Below, in pieces: positions 41,335 to 50,720 of a stretch of DNA of 64,000 nucleotides. The stretch comes from Azospirillum brasilense (GTDB lineage: Bacteria > Pseudomonadota > Alphaproteobacteria > Azospirillales > Azospirillaceae). Position numbers and translations under genes: made by a program. Under the pieces are notes generated by a model. That model searched no databases and was not told where the DNA came from. It worked only from the letters and a program-made list of their open reading frames with translations. Each line of letters opens with the position of its first letter. The first letter of the stretch is position 1. Where the stretch lies: contig NZ_CP059450.1 of assembly GCF_022023855.1 (NCBI RefSeq), forward strand, positions 1,314,001 through 1,378,000. The letters run 5' to 3'.

Positions 41335-42474
41335 TTACGGCACCGCCAATTGGTGGTCGCGGAACCGCCCATAGGTGTAATGGGCGGCACAGCCCCCCTC
41401 CGCCGACACCATGCAGGAGCCCATGGGGTTCTCCGGCGTGCAGACGGTGCCGAACAACTTGCAATCGCTGGGTTTCTTCACCCCGCGCAGAATGTCGCCA
41501 CACTCGCAGCCCTTGTGGTCGGGCACCGCGCGGCCCGGCACGGCGAAGCGCCGCTCCGCGTCGAAGGCGGCGAACGCCTCTTTCAACCGCAGGCCGCTTT
41601 CGGGAAGCGAGCCGAGGCCCCGCCATTCGAAGCCGGATCGCACGTCGAAGGTCTCGGCGACGAGCCGCTGGGCCTTCCGGTTGCCCTCCGGGGTCACCGC
41701 GCGGGTGAACTGGTTCTCCACCACCGCCCGCCCCTCGTTCACCTGACGGATCAGCATCAGGATGGCCTGGAGCACGTCCAGCGGTTCGAACCCGGCGATC
41801 ACCACCGGCTTGCCGTAGGTTTCCGCCACGAACTCATAGGGGCGGCTGCCGATGACCACGGAGACGTGCGCCGGCCCGACGATGCCGTCGAGCGGCAGCG
41901 TGCCCATCTCCCGAACCTCCGGGCTGTCCATGATGCCCCGGATGGCCGCGGGGGTCAGGACGTGGTTGCAGAAGACGCTGAAGTTCCTGAGGCCCTTGGC
42001 CTTGGCGGCGTGGACGGCCACCGCGGTCGGCGGGGTGGTCGTCTCGAAGCCGATGGCGAGGAAGACGACCTCGCGGTCCGGATTCTCCTCGGCGATGCGC
42101 AGAGCGTCCATGGTCGACAGGACCATCCGCACGTCCGCACCCTCGGCCTTCGCCTTCAGCAGGCTGACCCGCCCCGATCCTGGAACGCGCAGCACGTCGC
42201 CGTAGGTGCACAGGACCACGCCGGGCTGGCGGGCGATGGCGATGGCGTCGTCGATCCGCCCCACCGGCAGAACGCAGACCGGACAGCCCGGCCCGTGGAT
42301 CATCCGCACATTGTCCGGCAGCAGGTCGGGGATGCCGTAGCGGGACACCGCGTGGGTGTGGCCGCCGCAGAACTCCATCAGATGATAGGTCCGCCCGGTC
42401 GCCGCCTCCCGCGCGATGGCGGCGGCGATGCCGCGGGCCAGCGCCGCGTCACGGAACTCATCGACGTACTTCAT
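41335..42474 (-). CDS. hypD: hydrogenase maturation factor HypD
   Basis: Iron-sulfur scaffold of 379 residues that with HypC assembles the Fe(CN)2CO group for [NiFe]-hydrogenase. Signature sequences are present: MEFCGGHTHAVSRYG (C36), GPGCPVC (C64, C67), and the C-terminal cysteine-rich [4Fe-4S] region (CECGDILRG, SDCKLF, VCTPENP, SCMVSAEGGC). All key cysteines are intact, so it should be functional. There is no hypC, hypE or hydrogenase gene beside it, unlike the usual hyp operon; the rest must lie elsewhere. Confidence 0.95.
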   Translation of the reverse strand: MKYVDEFRDAALARGIAAAIAREAATGRTYHLMEFCGGHTHAVSRYGIPDLLPDNVRMIHGPGCPVCVLPVGRIDDAIAIARQPGVVLCTYGDVLRVPGSGRVSLLKAKAEGADVRMVLSTMDALRIAEENPDREVVFLAIGFETTTPPTAVAVHAAKAKGLRNFSVFCNHVLTPAAIRGIMDSPEVREMGTLPLDGIVGPAHVSVVIGSRPYEFVAETYGKPVVIAGFEPLDVLQAILMLIRQVNEGRAVVENQFTRAVTPEGNRKAQRLVAETFDVRSGFEWRGLGSLPESGLRLKEAFAAFDAERRFAVPGRAVPDHKGCECGDILRGVKKPSDCKLFGTVCTPENPMGSCMVSAEGGCAAHYTYGRFRDHQLAVP

Positions 42475-42596
42475 CGCTCCAGCCCCTTCCGCCTGCCGTC
42501 ACGGCATTTGGACGGCGGCGGCGAGCGCTGGCGTTGATGCGGATCAAGAATGGGGCGCGGCGCGGCGGCATCACGACCGCCGCGCCGCGAACGCCC

Positions 42597-43238
42597 TTAC
42601 TTCGAGGCGCCCATCACGGGCAGCGACAGCTCCGGCCCCCGCCCCGAATCCTCAATGGCGATGGCGGAGGAGCCGGGGGAGCCCAGCGCCACACTGACCG
42701 GACGCCCGTTGTTGTGGTTCTTCCACATCTCGTAGAGCGCCAGCGCCGCGTAAATCTTGGCCTCGCGGCTGGTGTTGTAGAGCCATTCCTGGGTCGGGAT
42801 GACGCGCAACGCGCCATTGCCCGACTGCTCCACCCGCTCCGCGAAGCGGTAGCCGAGCTGGTTGTTGATGCCGGCCAGCAGCCCGTCGAAGCCCGAGGAT
42901 ATGCGCCCGAACCCGGCGTCCGACGCCGCGGAGGACGCGCCGCCCAGCGTGCTGGGCGTCTGCCGCTTCACGAGGTCGCCGAAGACCCAGCCCTCCTCAC
43001 CGGTGCGCATCGAGCGCACGCCGATCCAGTTGCCCTCCTGCTTCAGCTCGATCACCTCGTCGCCGCGGGTGACCGTGGAGCGGACCGAGGCGTTGTCGGA
43101 CGGGGCCGCGCGCAGGTTCACCTTCTCACCGGTCACCGTGTGGATATCGCCGGAGGCCGCCGCCACGGGCAGGGCCAACGCCACCGCCACACCGAGGCCG
43201 GCCAGGGTTCCGAGAAAAGTCTTCGTCATCCGAGACAT
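42597..43238 (-). CDS. exported SH3 domain protein
   Basis: Protein of 213 residues with a signal peptide (TKTFLGTLAGLGVAVALALPVAAA), then an SH3_3 domain (VNLRAAPSDNASVRSTVTRG...GWVFGDLVK), a helical stretch, and a C-terminal part with no known domain. Such bacterial SH3 modules often bind peptidoglycan. The start at 43238 has GGGAG in front. Function is unknown. Confidence 0.8.
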   Translation of the reverse strand: MSRMTKTFLGTLAGLGVAVALALPVAAASGDIHTVTGEKVNLRAAPSDNASVRSTVTRGDEVIELKQEGNWIGVRSMRTGEEGWVFGDLVKRQTPSTLGGASSAASDAGFGRISSGFDGLLAGINNQLGYRFAERVEQSGNGALRVIPTQEWLYNTSREAKIYAALALYEMWKNHNNGRPVSVALGSPGSSAIAIEDSGRGPELSLPVMGASK

Positions 43239-43334
43239 GTGCATTCTCCCGCAGAACGCGCGCATCGCGCGCCGTTTCCCCTACAACAGGCAAAGGCGGG
43301 GTATGCTCCATGGGCAGAGGACGGGCGGGCGGAA

Positions 43335-45287
43335 CTACTCGAAAGACACACGCAGGGGGCTGTCGCCGGCGGGCCAGACGCCGCGGTCAACGGCGCGGGC
43401 ACCCTCGAAGACCAGCCAGCTCTGCCGCCCGTAATGGGACAATGGGCGCAGCAGCGCCTGGAGCGCCGCCGCGTCGTCCGCCGCGACGGCCAGCAGCGGG
43501 CGGCCGCCCTGCGGCGTTCTTGCGGTCCACACCCGCGCCGTCCCGCGCCCCTTGAGGCTGTCCGGCATCGGCGGCAGGCCGAGCCGGGCCAGCAGCCGTT
43601 CGACCTCCCCCGCCGTCCCGATCACGGCGAGCGGGGCGGCGGGATCGGAACGCTCAGCGGCGGCAATGCGCGGTTTGCCATCGGCAAGACGCTCGGCCAG
43701 CGCACGGGCGGCCTCGGCGGCCGGGCCGTCAGCGGTGGCGATGACGGTGGTGGCCGCGTGGTCCAGCGTCACGTCGCGCAGGGTCGGCGGCGCCTCCCCC
43801 GGCGCCAGACGACGGAACAGGCCGAAGCCAGGATCGACCGCGAGCACCCTCGGCGCTGCGGCGGTCGGGATCGTCACGGTGGCCTCGCGCCCGTCGAGGC
43901 GGACATCGTGGCGCTCCGTCCCCGCCGCGGTTTGCACCTCCACCGGCACGGTCAGGCCATAGTCCGGCTCGCCCTGGCGCAGGGTCAGCGCCACCCCGTC
44001 ACCCTTGCCCTTCGCTTCCACCAGTGCCAGCGTCGGCGCCCCCACGCGGGTCAACCATTGTTCGAAGAAGGGCCCGAGGTCCCGCCCCGACGACGACGCG
44101 AAGGCCCGGCGCAGGTCGTCCCACCCCGCGTCCTGAAAGCGCTTCTCCTCCCAGAAACGGCGGATGCCCGCGTCGAAGGCGCCCGCCCCGATCTCGGCGC
44201 GCAACATGTGGAACAGCATCGCCGCCTTGCCGTAACCGACGATCTGGGCGGCGTCGTGGACCTTGGCGCGGAAATCGGTCAGGGCCGAATCGCGCTCCGC
44301 GGGAAGGGCGGCGTAATCGCGCAGCCAGTCCAGCCGCATGGCCCGCGCCGCGTCCTCCCCGCGCGCCTCCGCCGCCGCGTAGTCGGCCATGAAGGTGGTC
44401 AGCCCCTCCGACCAGTTGCCGGGCCACATGCCGCTCTCGCCGACACGCACCCCGTTGCCCCACCAGTTGTGCAGGATCTCGTGGGGCAGCGACTGGGCGC
44501 GGATGAAGGGCAGCGGCATCACCTGCCGCCCGATGTAGGTCAGGCCCGGAAAGCCCAGCCCGACCGGCAGCGGCGCCGACAGGATGGCGAAGCCGGCGAA
44601 GGGATAGGCGCCGATCCGCGCCGCCTGCGCGTCGATGGTCCGGGCGCTGAGGTCCAGATACTCGTCGGCCAACGGGGCCTGCTCCGGATGGAAGTAGCTG
44701 CGGAGACGAAGACCATTGTGCATCCGTTCCGTCACCTGCCACGCCCCGGCGAAGAGCGACGGCTCCTCGACGCTGCGCTCCTCCGCGAAAGTCGCGGTGT
44801 AGCCGGCACCATCGCGCGTCTCCTCGACCAGACGGCCCGTCGCCACCGCGACGAAGGGCGCCGGCACGCGCACCGACAGGCGCCAGGAGGGCGGCTCCGC
44901 CGCGCCGCTTTCGGGAGTCGGAATCCAGCCGGTACCGGCGGGCAGATAGGCGCCCTCCGCTCCACCTCCCCCACCACGCGACTCCGGCGTCAAGGGCGGC
45001 AGGGTCCCGTCGTAGCGCAGGCGAAGCTCGCCACCACCCTCCGGAACGGTGACCGGCAGGGCGTTGCCGCGCACCGCCACCGGCTTGCCGTCGAGCCGGG
45101 CTTCGCCGACCACCAGGCCCGGCGCCAGCCGCAGCCGGTGCGTTCCGGCGGACAGGCGCAGCCGGTCCTCCACCTCCAGCCGCCGCGCGGCGGGGTCCAG
45201 CGTGACGGTCAGGTCATGGTGCAGGCCGGCGGCCCAGCCGGGCGCGGCGGCGAGGATGCCGCAAAGGGCGAGGAGGAGGGTGCGCAT
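43335..45287 (-). CDS. M1-family-like zinc metallopeptidase, exported
   Basis: Protein of 650 residues with a signal peptide (MRTLLLALCGILAAAPGWAAG). The zinc site is H269-E-I-L-H273 followed by NWWGNGV, with the third ligand probably the Glu of NWSEG, 20 residues on rather than the usual 18. The N-terminal beta domain resembles the M1 aminopeptidase N-domain, and the C-terminal 200 residues are a less typical beta/alpha region. Substrate is unknown; peptides in the periplasm is an inference from the signal peptide. Confidence 0.85.
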   Translation of the reverse strand: MRTLLLALCGILAAAPGWAAGLHHDLTVTLDPAARRLEVEDRLRLSAGTHRLRLAPGLVVGEARLDGKPVAVRGNALPVTVPEGGGELRLRYDGTLPPLTPESRGGGGGAEGAYLPAGTGWIPTPESGAAEPPSWRLSVRVPAPFVAVATGRLVEETRDGAGYTATFAEERSVEEPSLFAGAWQVTERMHNGLRLRSYFHPEQAPLADEYLDLSARTIDAQAARIGAYPFAGFAILSAPLPVGLGFPGLTYIGRQVMPLPFIRAQSLPHEILHNWWGNGVRVGESGMWPGNWSEGLTTFMADYAAAEARGEDAARAMRLDWLRDYAALPAERDSALTDFRAKVHDAAQIVGYGKAAMLFHMLRAEIGAGAFDAGIRRFWEEKRFQDAGWDDLRRAFASSSGRDLGPFFEQWLTRVGAPTLALVEAKGKGDGVALTLRQGEPDYGLTVPVEVQTAAGTERHDVRLDGREATVTIPTAAAPRVLAVDPGFGLFRRLAPGEAPPTLRDVTLDHAATTVIATADGPAAEAARALAERLADGKPRIAAAERSDPAAPLAVIGTAGEVERLLARLGLPPMPDSLKGRGTARVWTARTPQGGRPLLAVAADDAAALQALLRPLSHYGRQSWLVFEGARAVDRGVWPAGDSPLRVSFE

Positions 45288-45342
45288 GGCCCTGCAATAT
45301 AAGGCTTGGGCTGCGCCGCGCCAGCGGAGGCACGCCAAGCCG

Positions 45343-45780
45343 TCAATGATCGCGCTCCGCCCCATGGCAGCATTCTCCACCCTCCTCCAGATCGCGCAGG
45401 ATCGGGCAATCCGGACGCTCGTCGCCGTGGCAGGCGTGGGCCAGATGCTTGAGCGTGTCGCTCATCGCGCGCAACTCGGCGATCTTGGCCTCCAGCTCCG
45501 CCACATGGTCGAGCGCCACGCGCTTCACCTCGGCGCTGGAGCGGCTGCGGTCCTGCCACAGCCCGACCAGGATCTGGATGCGCTCGATGCTGAAGCCCAG
45601 CGTCCGCGCCCGCTTGACGAAGCGCAGGACGTTCACGTCGCTGGACGAATAGACGCGGTAGCCCGCCGCCGTCCGCCCGGCCTCGGGGATCAGGCCGATG
45701 GATTCGTAGTAGCGGATCAGCTTGGCGTTGACGCCGGAGGCCTTCGCCGCGTCCCCGATGGTCATGCCGCTCACGCTCAT
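45343..45780 (-). CDS. cueR: copper efflux regulator CueR (MerR family)
   Basis: Activator of 145 residues. The N-terminal MerR helix-turn-helix ([21 protein letters not shown]) is followed by a dimerisation helix, and C117 and C125 with a 7-residue gap match the two Cu(I)-binding cysteines of CueR. An extra CC pair lies at 137-138 near the C-terminus. The start overlaps the copA stop by four bases (ATGA), so copper efflux and its regulator are co-translated. Two CueR-type promoters occur upstream of copA and copZ. Confidence 0.92.
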   Translation of the reverse strand: MSVSGMTIGDAAKASGVNAKLIRYYESIGLIPEAGRTAAGYRVYSSSDVNVLRFVKRARTLGFSIERIQILVGLWQDRSRSSAEVKRVALDHVAELEAKIAELRAMSDTLKHLAHACHGDERPDCPILRDLEEGGECCHGAERDH

Positions 45781-48185
45781 GGCTTCCACCCCCGCAGCGA
45801 CAGGGCGTTCAGGACGACGCTGACCGAACTCAGCGCCATCGCGGCCCCGGCCAGCACCGGGCTGAGCAGACCCGACGCCGCCAGCGGGATGCCCACCAGA
45901 TTGTAGATGAAGGCCCAGAACAGCCCCTGGCGGATCTTGGAATAGGTGCGGCGCGACACGTCGATGGCGCCGGCGACCAACGCTGGATCGCCACGCATGA
46001 GCGTGACCCCGGCGGTGTGCATCGCCACGTCGGTGCCGGTCGCCATGGCGATGCCGACATCGGCGGCGGCCAGGGCGGGCGCGTCGTTGATGCCGTCGCC
46101 GACCATGCCGACGACCTTGCCCTCCGCCTTGAGCGTCGCCACCACGTCCGCCTTGCCGTCCGGAAGCACCTCCGCGAAGACGCGGTCGATGCCCAGGTCG
46201 GCGGCCACCGCGCGGGCGGCCCCGGCGCCGTCGCCGGTGACCATCACCGTCTCCACACCCTGCGCCTTCAGGGAGCGCACGGCGGCGCGGGCGCTCTCCT
46301 TCACCGTGTCGCCGAAGGCGACGAGGCCCAGAACGCGCCGCTCCGGCGCCGTTTCGGCCAGCCACGACACGGTACGCCCGGCGGATTCCAGCGCCGCCGC
46401 CCGCGCTTCCAGCGCCACGTCGGACAGGCCGTTTTCCGCGACCAGCCGCTTGCTGCCCAGCAGAAGGGCGCGGCCCTCCACGGTGGCCGACACGCCGCGC
46501 CCGGCCAGCGCCTTGAAGCCCTCCGGAGCCGTCGCCGGCACGCCCTGTTCCGCCGCGCGGTCGCGGACGGCGCGGGCGAGCGGGTGCTCGCTGCCGGATT
46601 GGAGTGCCGCGGCCAGCCGCAGCAACTCCGCGTCGTCGAAGCCATCCGCGGACACCAGATCGGTGACGCGGGGCTTGCCCTCGGTCAATGTGCCGGTCTT
46701 GTCGAAGGCGACGGCGGTGATGGCGTGGGCGTGCTCCAGCGCCTCCGCGTCCTTGATCAGGATGCCGTGGCGGGCCGCCGCGCCGGTGCCGACCATGATC
46801 GCGGTCGGCGTGGCGAGGCCCAACGCGCAGGGGCAGGCGATGACCAAGACCGACACCGCCGTGATGATCGCCGTCTCGACGTTCCCAGTGCCGATCCACC
46901 AGCCGGCGAGCGTCACCGCGGCGATGACCAGCACCACCGGCACGAAGACCGCCGCCACCTTGTCGACCAGCCGCTGGATCGGCGCCTTGGACGCCTGGGC
47001 ACCCTCGACCATGCGGACGATTTTGGCGAGCATCGTCTCGGCGCCCACCGCCACCGTCTCGACCAGCAGCAGCCCATCCACGTTGATCGACCCGCCGGTG
47101 ACGCGGGAGCCCGGCGCCTTCTCCACCGGCAGGCTCTCGCCGGTCAGCATGGATTCGTCCACGCTGCCCGCCCCCTCCACGACACGCCCGTCGACGGGGA
47201 TGCGCTCGCCGGGGCGCACCGCCACACGGTCGCCGACGCGCACCTGGGCGATGGGCAGGTCCACCTCCACGCCGTCGCGGCGGACGCGGGCGGTGTCGGG
47301 GCGAAGCTGCATCAGCGCGCGGATCGCCGCGGCCGTCCGGCCCTTGGCGCGGGCCTCCAGCCACTTGCCCAGCAGCACGAAGGTGATGAGCACCGCCGAC
47401 GCCTCGAAATAGAGATGCGGCGTGTGGCCCGGATGCGCCGTCAGCATCATGTAGACGCTGAGACCCCAGGCCGCCGAGGTGCCGAGCGCCACCAGCAGGT
47501 CCATGTTGCCGGACCCGGCGCGCGCCGCCATCCAGCCGGCCCGGTAGAAGCGCCAGCCCAGCCAGAACTGCACCGGGGTCGCCAGCAGGAATTGCGCCCA
47601 GGGCGGCAGCATCAGGTTCAGCCCCAGCAGGTCCCCCGCCATGCCGAGAACCAGCGGCGCCGACAGCGCGGCGGCGATCAGCACATGGTGGAGGTCCCGC
47701 CGGTTGCGGTCCTGCGCCGGGTCCGCCGCCGCCTCGGTGGAATCGGGCTCGGCGACCGGGGCGGCGGTGAAGCCGGTCATCTCCACTGCTTCGGCCAGCC
47801 GGGAGGCGTCCACCGTCCCGGCATAGGCGGTGACGTGCGCCCGCTCCGTCGCGAGGTTCACGGCGGCGGACTCCACCCCCGGCACGCGCAGCAGCGCCTT
47901 CTCGACACGGGCGACGCAGGAGGCGCAGGTCATCCCGCCGACGGTCAGATCGAACTCCTGCCTCTGCGGTTCGAAACCGACGTTCTCGATGGCCTCCGCC
48001 ACCGCCCGCGGATCAGGATCGCCCGCAAAGGCGACCCGCGCCCGCTCGGTGGCGAGGTTGACCGACACGTTGGTGACGCCCGGCAGGCGCGACAGTGCCT
48101 TTTCCACCCGCCCCACACAGGAGGCGCAGGTCATGCCGGAAATGCCGATGTCAAGGCCGGTGGTGTTCATTGCAGGCGTCCTCAT
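45777..48185 (-). CDS. copA: copper-exporting P1B-type ATPase CopA
   Basis: Cu(I) efflux pump of 802 residues. Two N-terminal heavy-metal domains carry GMTCASC (C20, C23 and C87, C90). The transmembrane metal site has the CPC motif in [11 protein letters not shown], with phosphorylation site DKTGTLTEG, the HP motif (SEHPLARAV) and [10 protein letters not shown]. Eight membrane helices are expected. The start at 48185 has a GGAGGGGG leader within the interspersed repeat; an alternative ATG at 48170 has GAGGA. The 3' end overlaps cueR. Confidence 0.95.
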   Translation of the reverse strand: MRTPAMNTTGLDIGISGMTCASCVGRVEKALSRLPGVTNVSVNLATERARVAFAGDPDPRAVAEAIENVGFEPQRQEFDLTVGGMTCASCVARVEKALLRVPGVESAAVNLATERAHVTAYAGTVDASRLAEAVEMTGFTAAPVAEPDSTEAAADPAQDRNRRDLHHVLIAAALSAPLVLGMAGDLLGLNLMLPPWAQFLLATPVQFWLGWRFYRAGWMAARAGSGNMDLLVALGTSAAWGLSVYMMLTAHPGHTPHLYFEASAVLITFVLLGKWLEARAKGRTAAAIRALMQLRPDTARVRRDGVEVDLPIAQVRVGDRVAVRPGERIPVDGRVVEGAGSVDESMLTGESLPVEKAPGSRVTGGSINVDGLLLVETVAVGAETMLAKIVRMVEGAQASKAPIQRLVDKVAAVFVPVVLVIAAVTLAGWWIGTGNVETAIITAVSVLVIACPCALGLATPTAIMVGTGAAARHGILIKDAEALEHAHAITAVAFDKTGTLTEGKPRVTDLVSADGFDDAELLRLAAALQSGSEHPLARAVRDRAAEQGVPATAPEGFKALAGRGVSATVEGRALLLGSKRLVAENGLSDVALEARAAALESAGRTVSWLAETAPERRVLGLVAFGDTVKESARAAVRSLKAQGVETVMVTGDGAGAARAVAADLGIDRVFAEVLPDGKADVVATLKAEGKVVGMVGDGINDAPALAAADVGIAMATGTDVAMHTAGVTLMRGDPALVAGAIDVSRRTYSKIRQGLFWAFIYNLVGIPLAASGLLSPVLAGAAMALSSVSVVLNALSLRGWKP

Positions 48186-48186
48186 G

Positions 48187-48307
48187 AACCCCCTCCCCTC
48201 TGGGGAGAGGGTGGCCCGGAGGGCGGGTGAGGGGGTTGAGCGTGGCGGTGCGTTCGGGACAAGCGCAACCCCCTCACCCTAACCCTCTCCCCAGAGAGGA
48301 GAGGGGA
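48187..48307. repeat. interspersed C-rich inverted-repeat element
   Basis: A C/G-rich palindromic element with arms around CCCTCCCCTCTGGGGAGAG and CCCTAACCCTCTCCCC, between copA and its promoter. A 27-base core (48270-48296) reappears as its reverse complement at 55003-55029. It supplies part of the copA ribosome-binding region and could fold in the mRNA leader. Confidence 0.75.
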
Positions 48308-48380
48308 CAGAGCCGACATCGACTGTACAGTGGCGGACATGATCGTCCCTTTTTCTTCGCCAACCGGCACCCTCAGATAA

Positions 48381-48401
48381 GGCTTCCAATGGCTGGAAGG
48401 C
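48381..48401 (-). promoter_or_regulatory. CueR operator/promoter of copA-cueR
   Basis: Imperfect dyad GGCTTCC/TGGAAGGCC. On the minus strand TTGGCC (-35-like) is separated by exactly 19 bases from TATCTG (-10-like), the over-long spacing that MerR-family activators such as CueR correct by twisting the DNA. It lies about 200 bases before copA. Confidence 0.75.
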
Positions 48402-48419
48402 CAAGGGTGCCGGAAACCA

Positions 48420-48626
48420 TTATGCGACAGGCAGCCCTTCGGCCTCGAAACCGGCCTTCTCCAAGGCTGCCCGCAGGGCGTCGGCGCTGGGCGTCCCGTC
48501 GACACGGACGTCCTTCGAATCCAGGTCGATCCGCACATCCTCGACCCCGGCGACGGCGCCGAGCGCGCGGCGGACGGAGGCGGAACAGCCGCCGCAGGTC
48601 ATGCCGGGAACCTTGAACGCAACCAT
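48420..48626 (-). CDS. copZ: copper chaperone CopZ-like heavy-metal domain protein
   Basis: Single-domain protein of 68 residues with the metal-binding GMTCGGC (C11 and C14) and the ferredoxin-like HMA fold. CopZ proteins carry Cu(I) to CopA. The start at 48626 has AAGGAG seven bases ahead. It lies between the two CueR promoters and upstream of copA on the same strand. Confidence 0.9.
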   Translation of the reverse strand: MVAFKVPGMTCGGCSASVRRALGAVAGVEDVRIDLDSKDVRVDGTPSADALRAALEKAGFEAEGLPVA

Positions 48627-48667
48627 GACGAACTCCTTCCCACAAGATGGTGATGCCGCCAGCTTCC

Positions 48668-48688
48668 ACCTTCCAACGATTGGAAGGT
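48668..48688 (-). promoter_or_regulatory. CueR operator/promoter of copZ
   Basis: Perfect dyad ACCTTCCAA-N3-TTGGAAGGT, matching the known CueR box (ACCTTCC-N7-GGAAGGT). TTGACC on the minus strand is the -35 element and the region 19 bases on (GAAGCT) the -10. It lies 42 bases before the copZ start. Confidence 0.88.
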
Positions 48689-48713
48689 CAAGAGGAAATT
48701 CGCCGCTCTGATC

Positions 48714-49628
48714 ATGGTTCCGATCATGGACCCACCCACTGCCGTGGTACCGCCGGAACCAACCGCTCCGCTTGCGCATTCATGGGTCATGGACATCACC
48801 CGCCAGCGCAGCTTTCTCCATGACGAAACTCAATTCGCCCACGCGCTGGCCCGCGCGGCGGCGGGGGCGATCATCTTCGCCCTGCCCCTGCTGATGACCA
48901 TGGAGATGTGGGAGCTGGGCTTCTACATGGACCGCTTCCGGCTGGCCCTGTTCATCCTGGTGACCCTGCCGGTGCTGTTCGGCCTGTCCTACTTCGCCGG
49001 GTTCGAGGAGACATTCTGCTGGCAGGACGATCTGATCGACGCGCTGTCGGCCTTCGCCGTCGGCTTCCTGATGTCGGCGGTGCTGCTGACCGTCTTCGCC
49101 ATCGTGCGTCTGGACCAGCCATTGCCGGAGATCATCGGCAAGATCGCGCTCCAGTCCGTTCCGGCCAGCATCGGCGCCATGCTGGCGCGCAAGCAGCTCG
49201 GCCAGCAGGACGACAGCGACAAGGAGCGACGCATCCGCTCCAGCTATCCGGGGGAACTGTTCCTGATGGGGGCGGGGGCGCTGTTCGTCGGCTTCAACGT
49301 CGCCCCGACCGAGGAGATGATCCTGATCTCCTACAAAATGTCGCCCTGGCACGCGGTGGCGCTGGCGGTGCTGTCGCTGGGGCTCCTGCACATCTTCGTC
49401 TACACGGTCGGCTTCGCCGGGCAGGAGAGCGCCGGGGACGACGGGTTCCTGTCCGTCTTCCTGCGCTTCTCGGTCGCCGGCTACGGCATCGCCCTGCTCA
49501 TCAGCCTCTATCTGCTGTGGACCTTCGAGCGGATCGCCGGCCTGTCGATGATGGAGCTGGTGACCGCCACGGTGGTGCTGGGCTTCCCCAGCGCGCTGGG
49601 CGCCGCCACCGCCCGCCTGATCGTGTGA
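48714..49628 (+). CDS. TIGR02587 family integral membrane protein
   Basis: Membrane protein of 304 residues (or 279 from the Met at 48789) with about seven helices, matching the TIGR02587/DUF2391 family of unknown function. Hallmarks are FALPLLMTMEMWELGFYM, the acidic CWQDDLIDALSAFAVGF, and PTEEMILISYKMSPWHA. No ribosome site decides the start. It is divergent from copZ, sharing the CueR-box intergenic stretch, and is followed 14 bases later by its TIGR02588 partner. Confidence 0.85.
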   Translation: MVPIMDPPTAVVPPEPTAPLAHSWVMDITRQRSFLHDETQFAHALARAAAGAIIFALPLLMTMEMWELGFYMDRFRLALFILVTLPVLFGLSYFAGFEETFCWQDDLIDALSAFAVGFLMSAVLLTVFAIVRLDQPLPEIIGKIALQSVPASIGAMLARKQLGQQDDSDKERRIRSSYPGELFLMGAGALFVGFNVAPTEEMILISYKMSPWHAVALAVLSLGLLHIFVYTVGFAGQESAGDDGFLSVFLRFSVAGYGIALLISLYLLWTFERIAGLSMMELVTATVVLGFPSALGAATARLIV

Positions 49629-49642
49629 CGGGAGGGACACCG

Positions 49643-50068
49643 ATGGCCGACATCCGGGAAAACGACATCGAATCCAGGGACGAGGACGGCAGCGCGTCGG
49701 TGTCGCGGCTGGCCTGGATCTCGTCGGGGCTGGGGCTCTTGCTGTTCCTGGGCTCGGTGGGGGTGCTGGGTTACGAAGGCATCACCCGCGGCAACGGCCC
49801 CCCGGTGATCACCGCCGTGGTGGTGGAGGTGGTTCCCGCGGGCCCGCGCTGGCTCGCCCACATCCGGGTCACCAACGACGGCGGCAAGACCGGCGCGAAG
49901 GTCCAGGTGGAGGGGCAACTGATGGCGGGCGACGAGGCGCTCGAAACCTCGGTAGCCGAGTTCGACTATGTGCCCGCCGGCTCCGAACAGAAGGGCGGCC
50001 TGTTCTTCGACCGCGACCCGCGGGCACGCGATCTGCGCCTGCGCGTGCTGGGCTACGTGGAGCCCTGA
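49643..50068 (+). CDS. TIGR02588 family protein
   Basis: Protein of 141 residues with a charged N-terminus, one membrane helix (about 25-45, ISSGLGLLLFLGSVGVLGYEG) and an extracytoplasmic beta-rich domain (GKTGAKVQVEGQLMAG). From memory, TIGR02588 is described as always paired with TIGR02587, as here. Function unknown. GGGAGG precedes the ATG. Confidence 0.85.
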   Translation: MADIRENDIESRDEDGSASVSRLAWISSGLGLLLFLGSVGVLGYEGITRGNGPPVITAVVVEVVPAGPRWLAHIRVTNDGGKTGAKVQVEGQLMAGDEALETSVAEFDYVPAGSEQKGGLFFDRDPRARDLRLRVLGYVEP

Positions 50069-50126
50069 ACCAAGCGGGCTCCGGCCTGTTGTCCTGGCAC
50101 CGGAAACAGAGGACACCGACCCCGCG

Positions 50127-50687
50127 ATGACCCGCCTGACCATCGACGAGGCGCAGCAGCGCATCCGCCTTTTCCTGACCGGCGACATGGTGGAGGCGCT
50201 GCGCGCCGTGGACTATGAATCGCCGCCGCTGGCCGACCAGCCTTCCGGCTTGACGCTGGAAGCCGCAAGGCGGGCCGCGGTGCGCTTCAGCCACGTCGAG
50301 GGGGCGTCCGACTGCCTGTACCGCGTGGACGCCTTCGAGGAATCGCTGGTGATGCGGCTGCAACTGAACGTCCGCCGCTTCGTGGCGATCTATCAGGTGC
50401 CGGTCGCCGATCCGGTGGCCAGCGCCACCATCTCCCCGCATTTCGAGCGCTGGGCCATCGGCGCCGGCCACGCCGGCTGGACCATCGGCTGGCGCGACGG
50501 CGCCGACCCCTGGCAACCCGACCGACGCGTGGTGGAAACCTACTGCTACGCCATGCTGCCGGAGGACTTCCTCGACAACCCGCTGGAGCAGCTCTACTGG
50601 CGGACGGACCTCGTGCAGATGACCCGCGCCTTCATGCTGGAGGCCCGCCGCATGGGCATCCGCCTGGCTGTCCCGGAGGGGATGTGA
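50127..50687 (+). CDS. conserved protein of unknown function next to the TIGR02587/02588 pair
   Basis: Not recognised. Protein of 186 residues, no signal or membrane segment, with mixed alpha/beta sequence rich in aromatic residues (AGWTIGWRDGADPWQP, VVETYCYAMLPEDFLDN). The codon bias is strongly that of the neighbours. It is 58 bases after TIGR02588 on the same strand, so may be part of the module. AGAGGA lies 13 bases before the ATG. A hairpin terminator overlaps its stop. Confidence 0.7.
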   Translation: MTRLTIDEAQQRIRLFLTGDMVEALRAVDYESPPLADQPSGLTLEAARRAAVRFSHVEGASDCLYRVDAFEESLVMRLQLNVRRFVAIYQVPVADPVASATISPHFERWAIGAGHAGWTIGWRDGADPWQPDRRVVETYCYAMLPEDFLDNPLEQLYWRTDLVQMTRAFMLEARRMGIRLAVPEGM

Positions 50688-50713
50688 AGGTCCCCACGCC
50701 CTGCGGGGACCTT
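50687..50713. terminator. bidirectional hairpin terminator
   Basis: AAGGTCCCC/GGGGACCTT with a 9-base loop, beginning at the last base of the preceding stop codon and lying between convergent genes. Confidence 0.7.
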
Positions 50714-50720
50714 CCTCACC

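Noticed and set aside
46017..48230. Long plus-strand open frame over copA
   Set aside because: His/Arg/Gly-rich translation without family similarity, exactly antisense to copA; a shadow frame.
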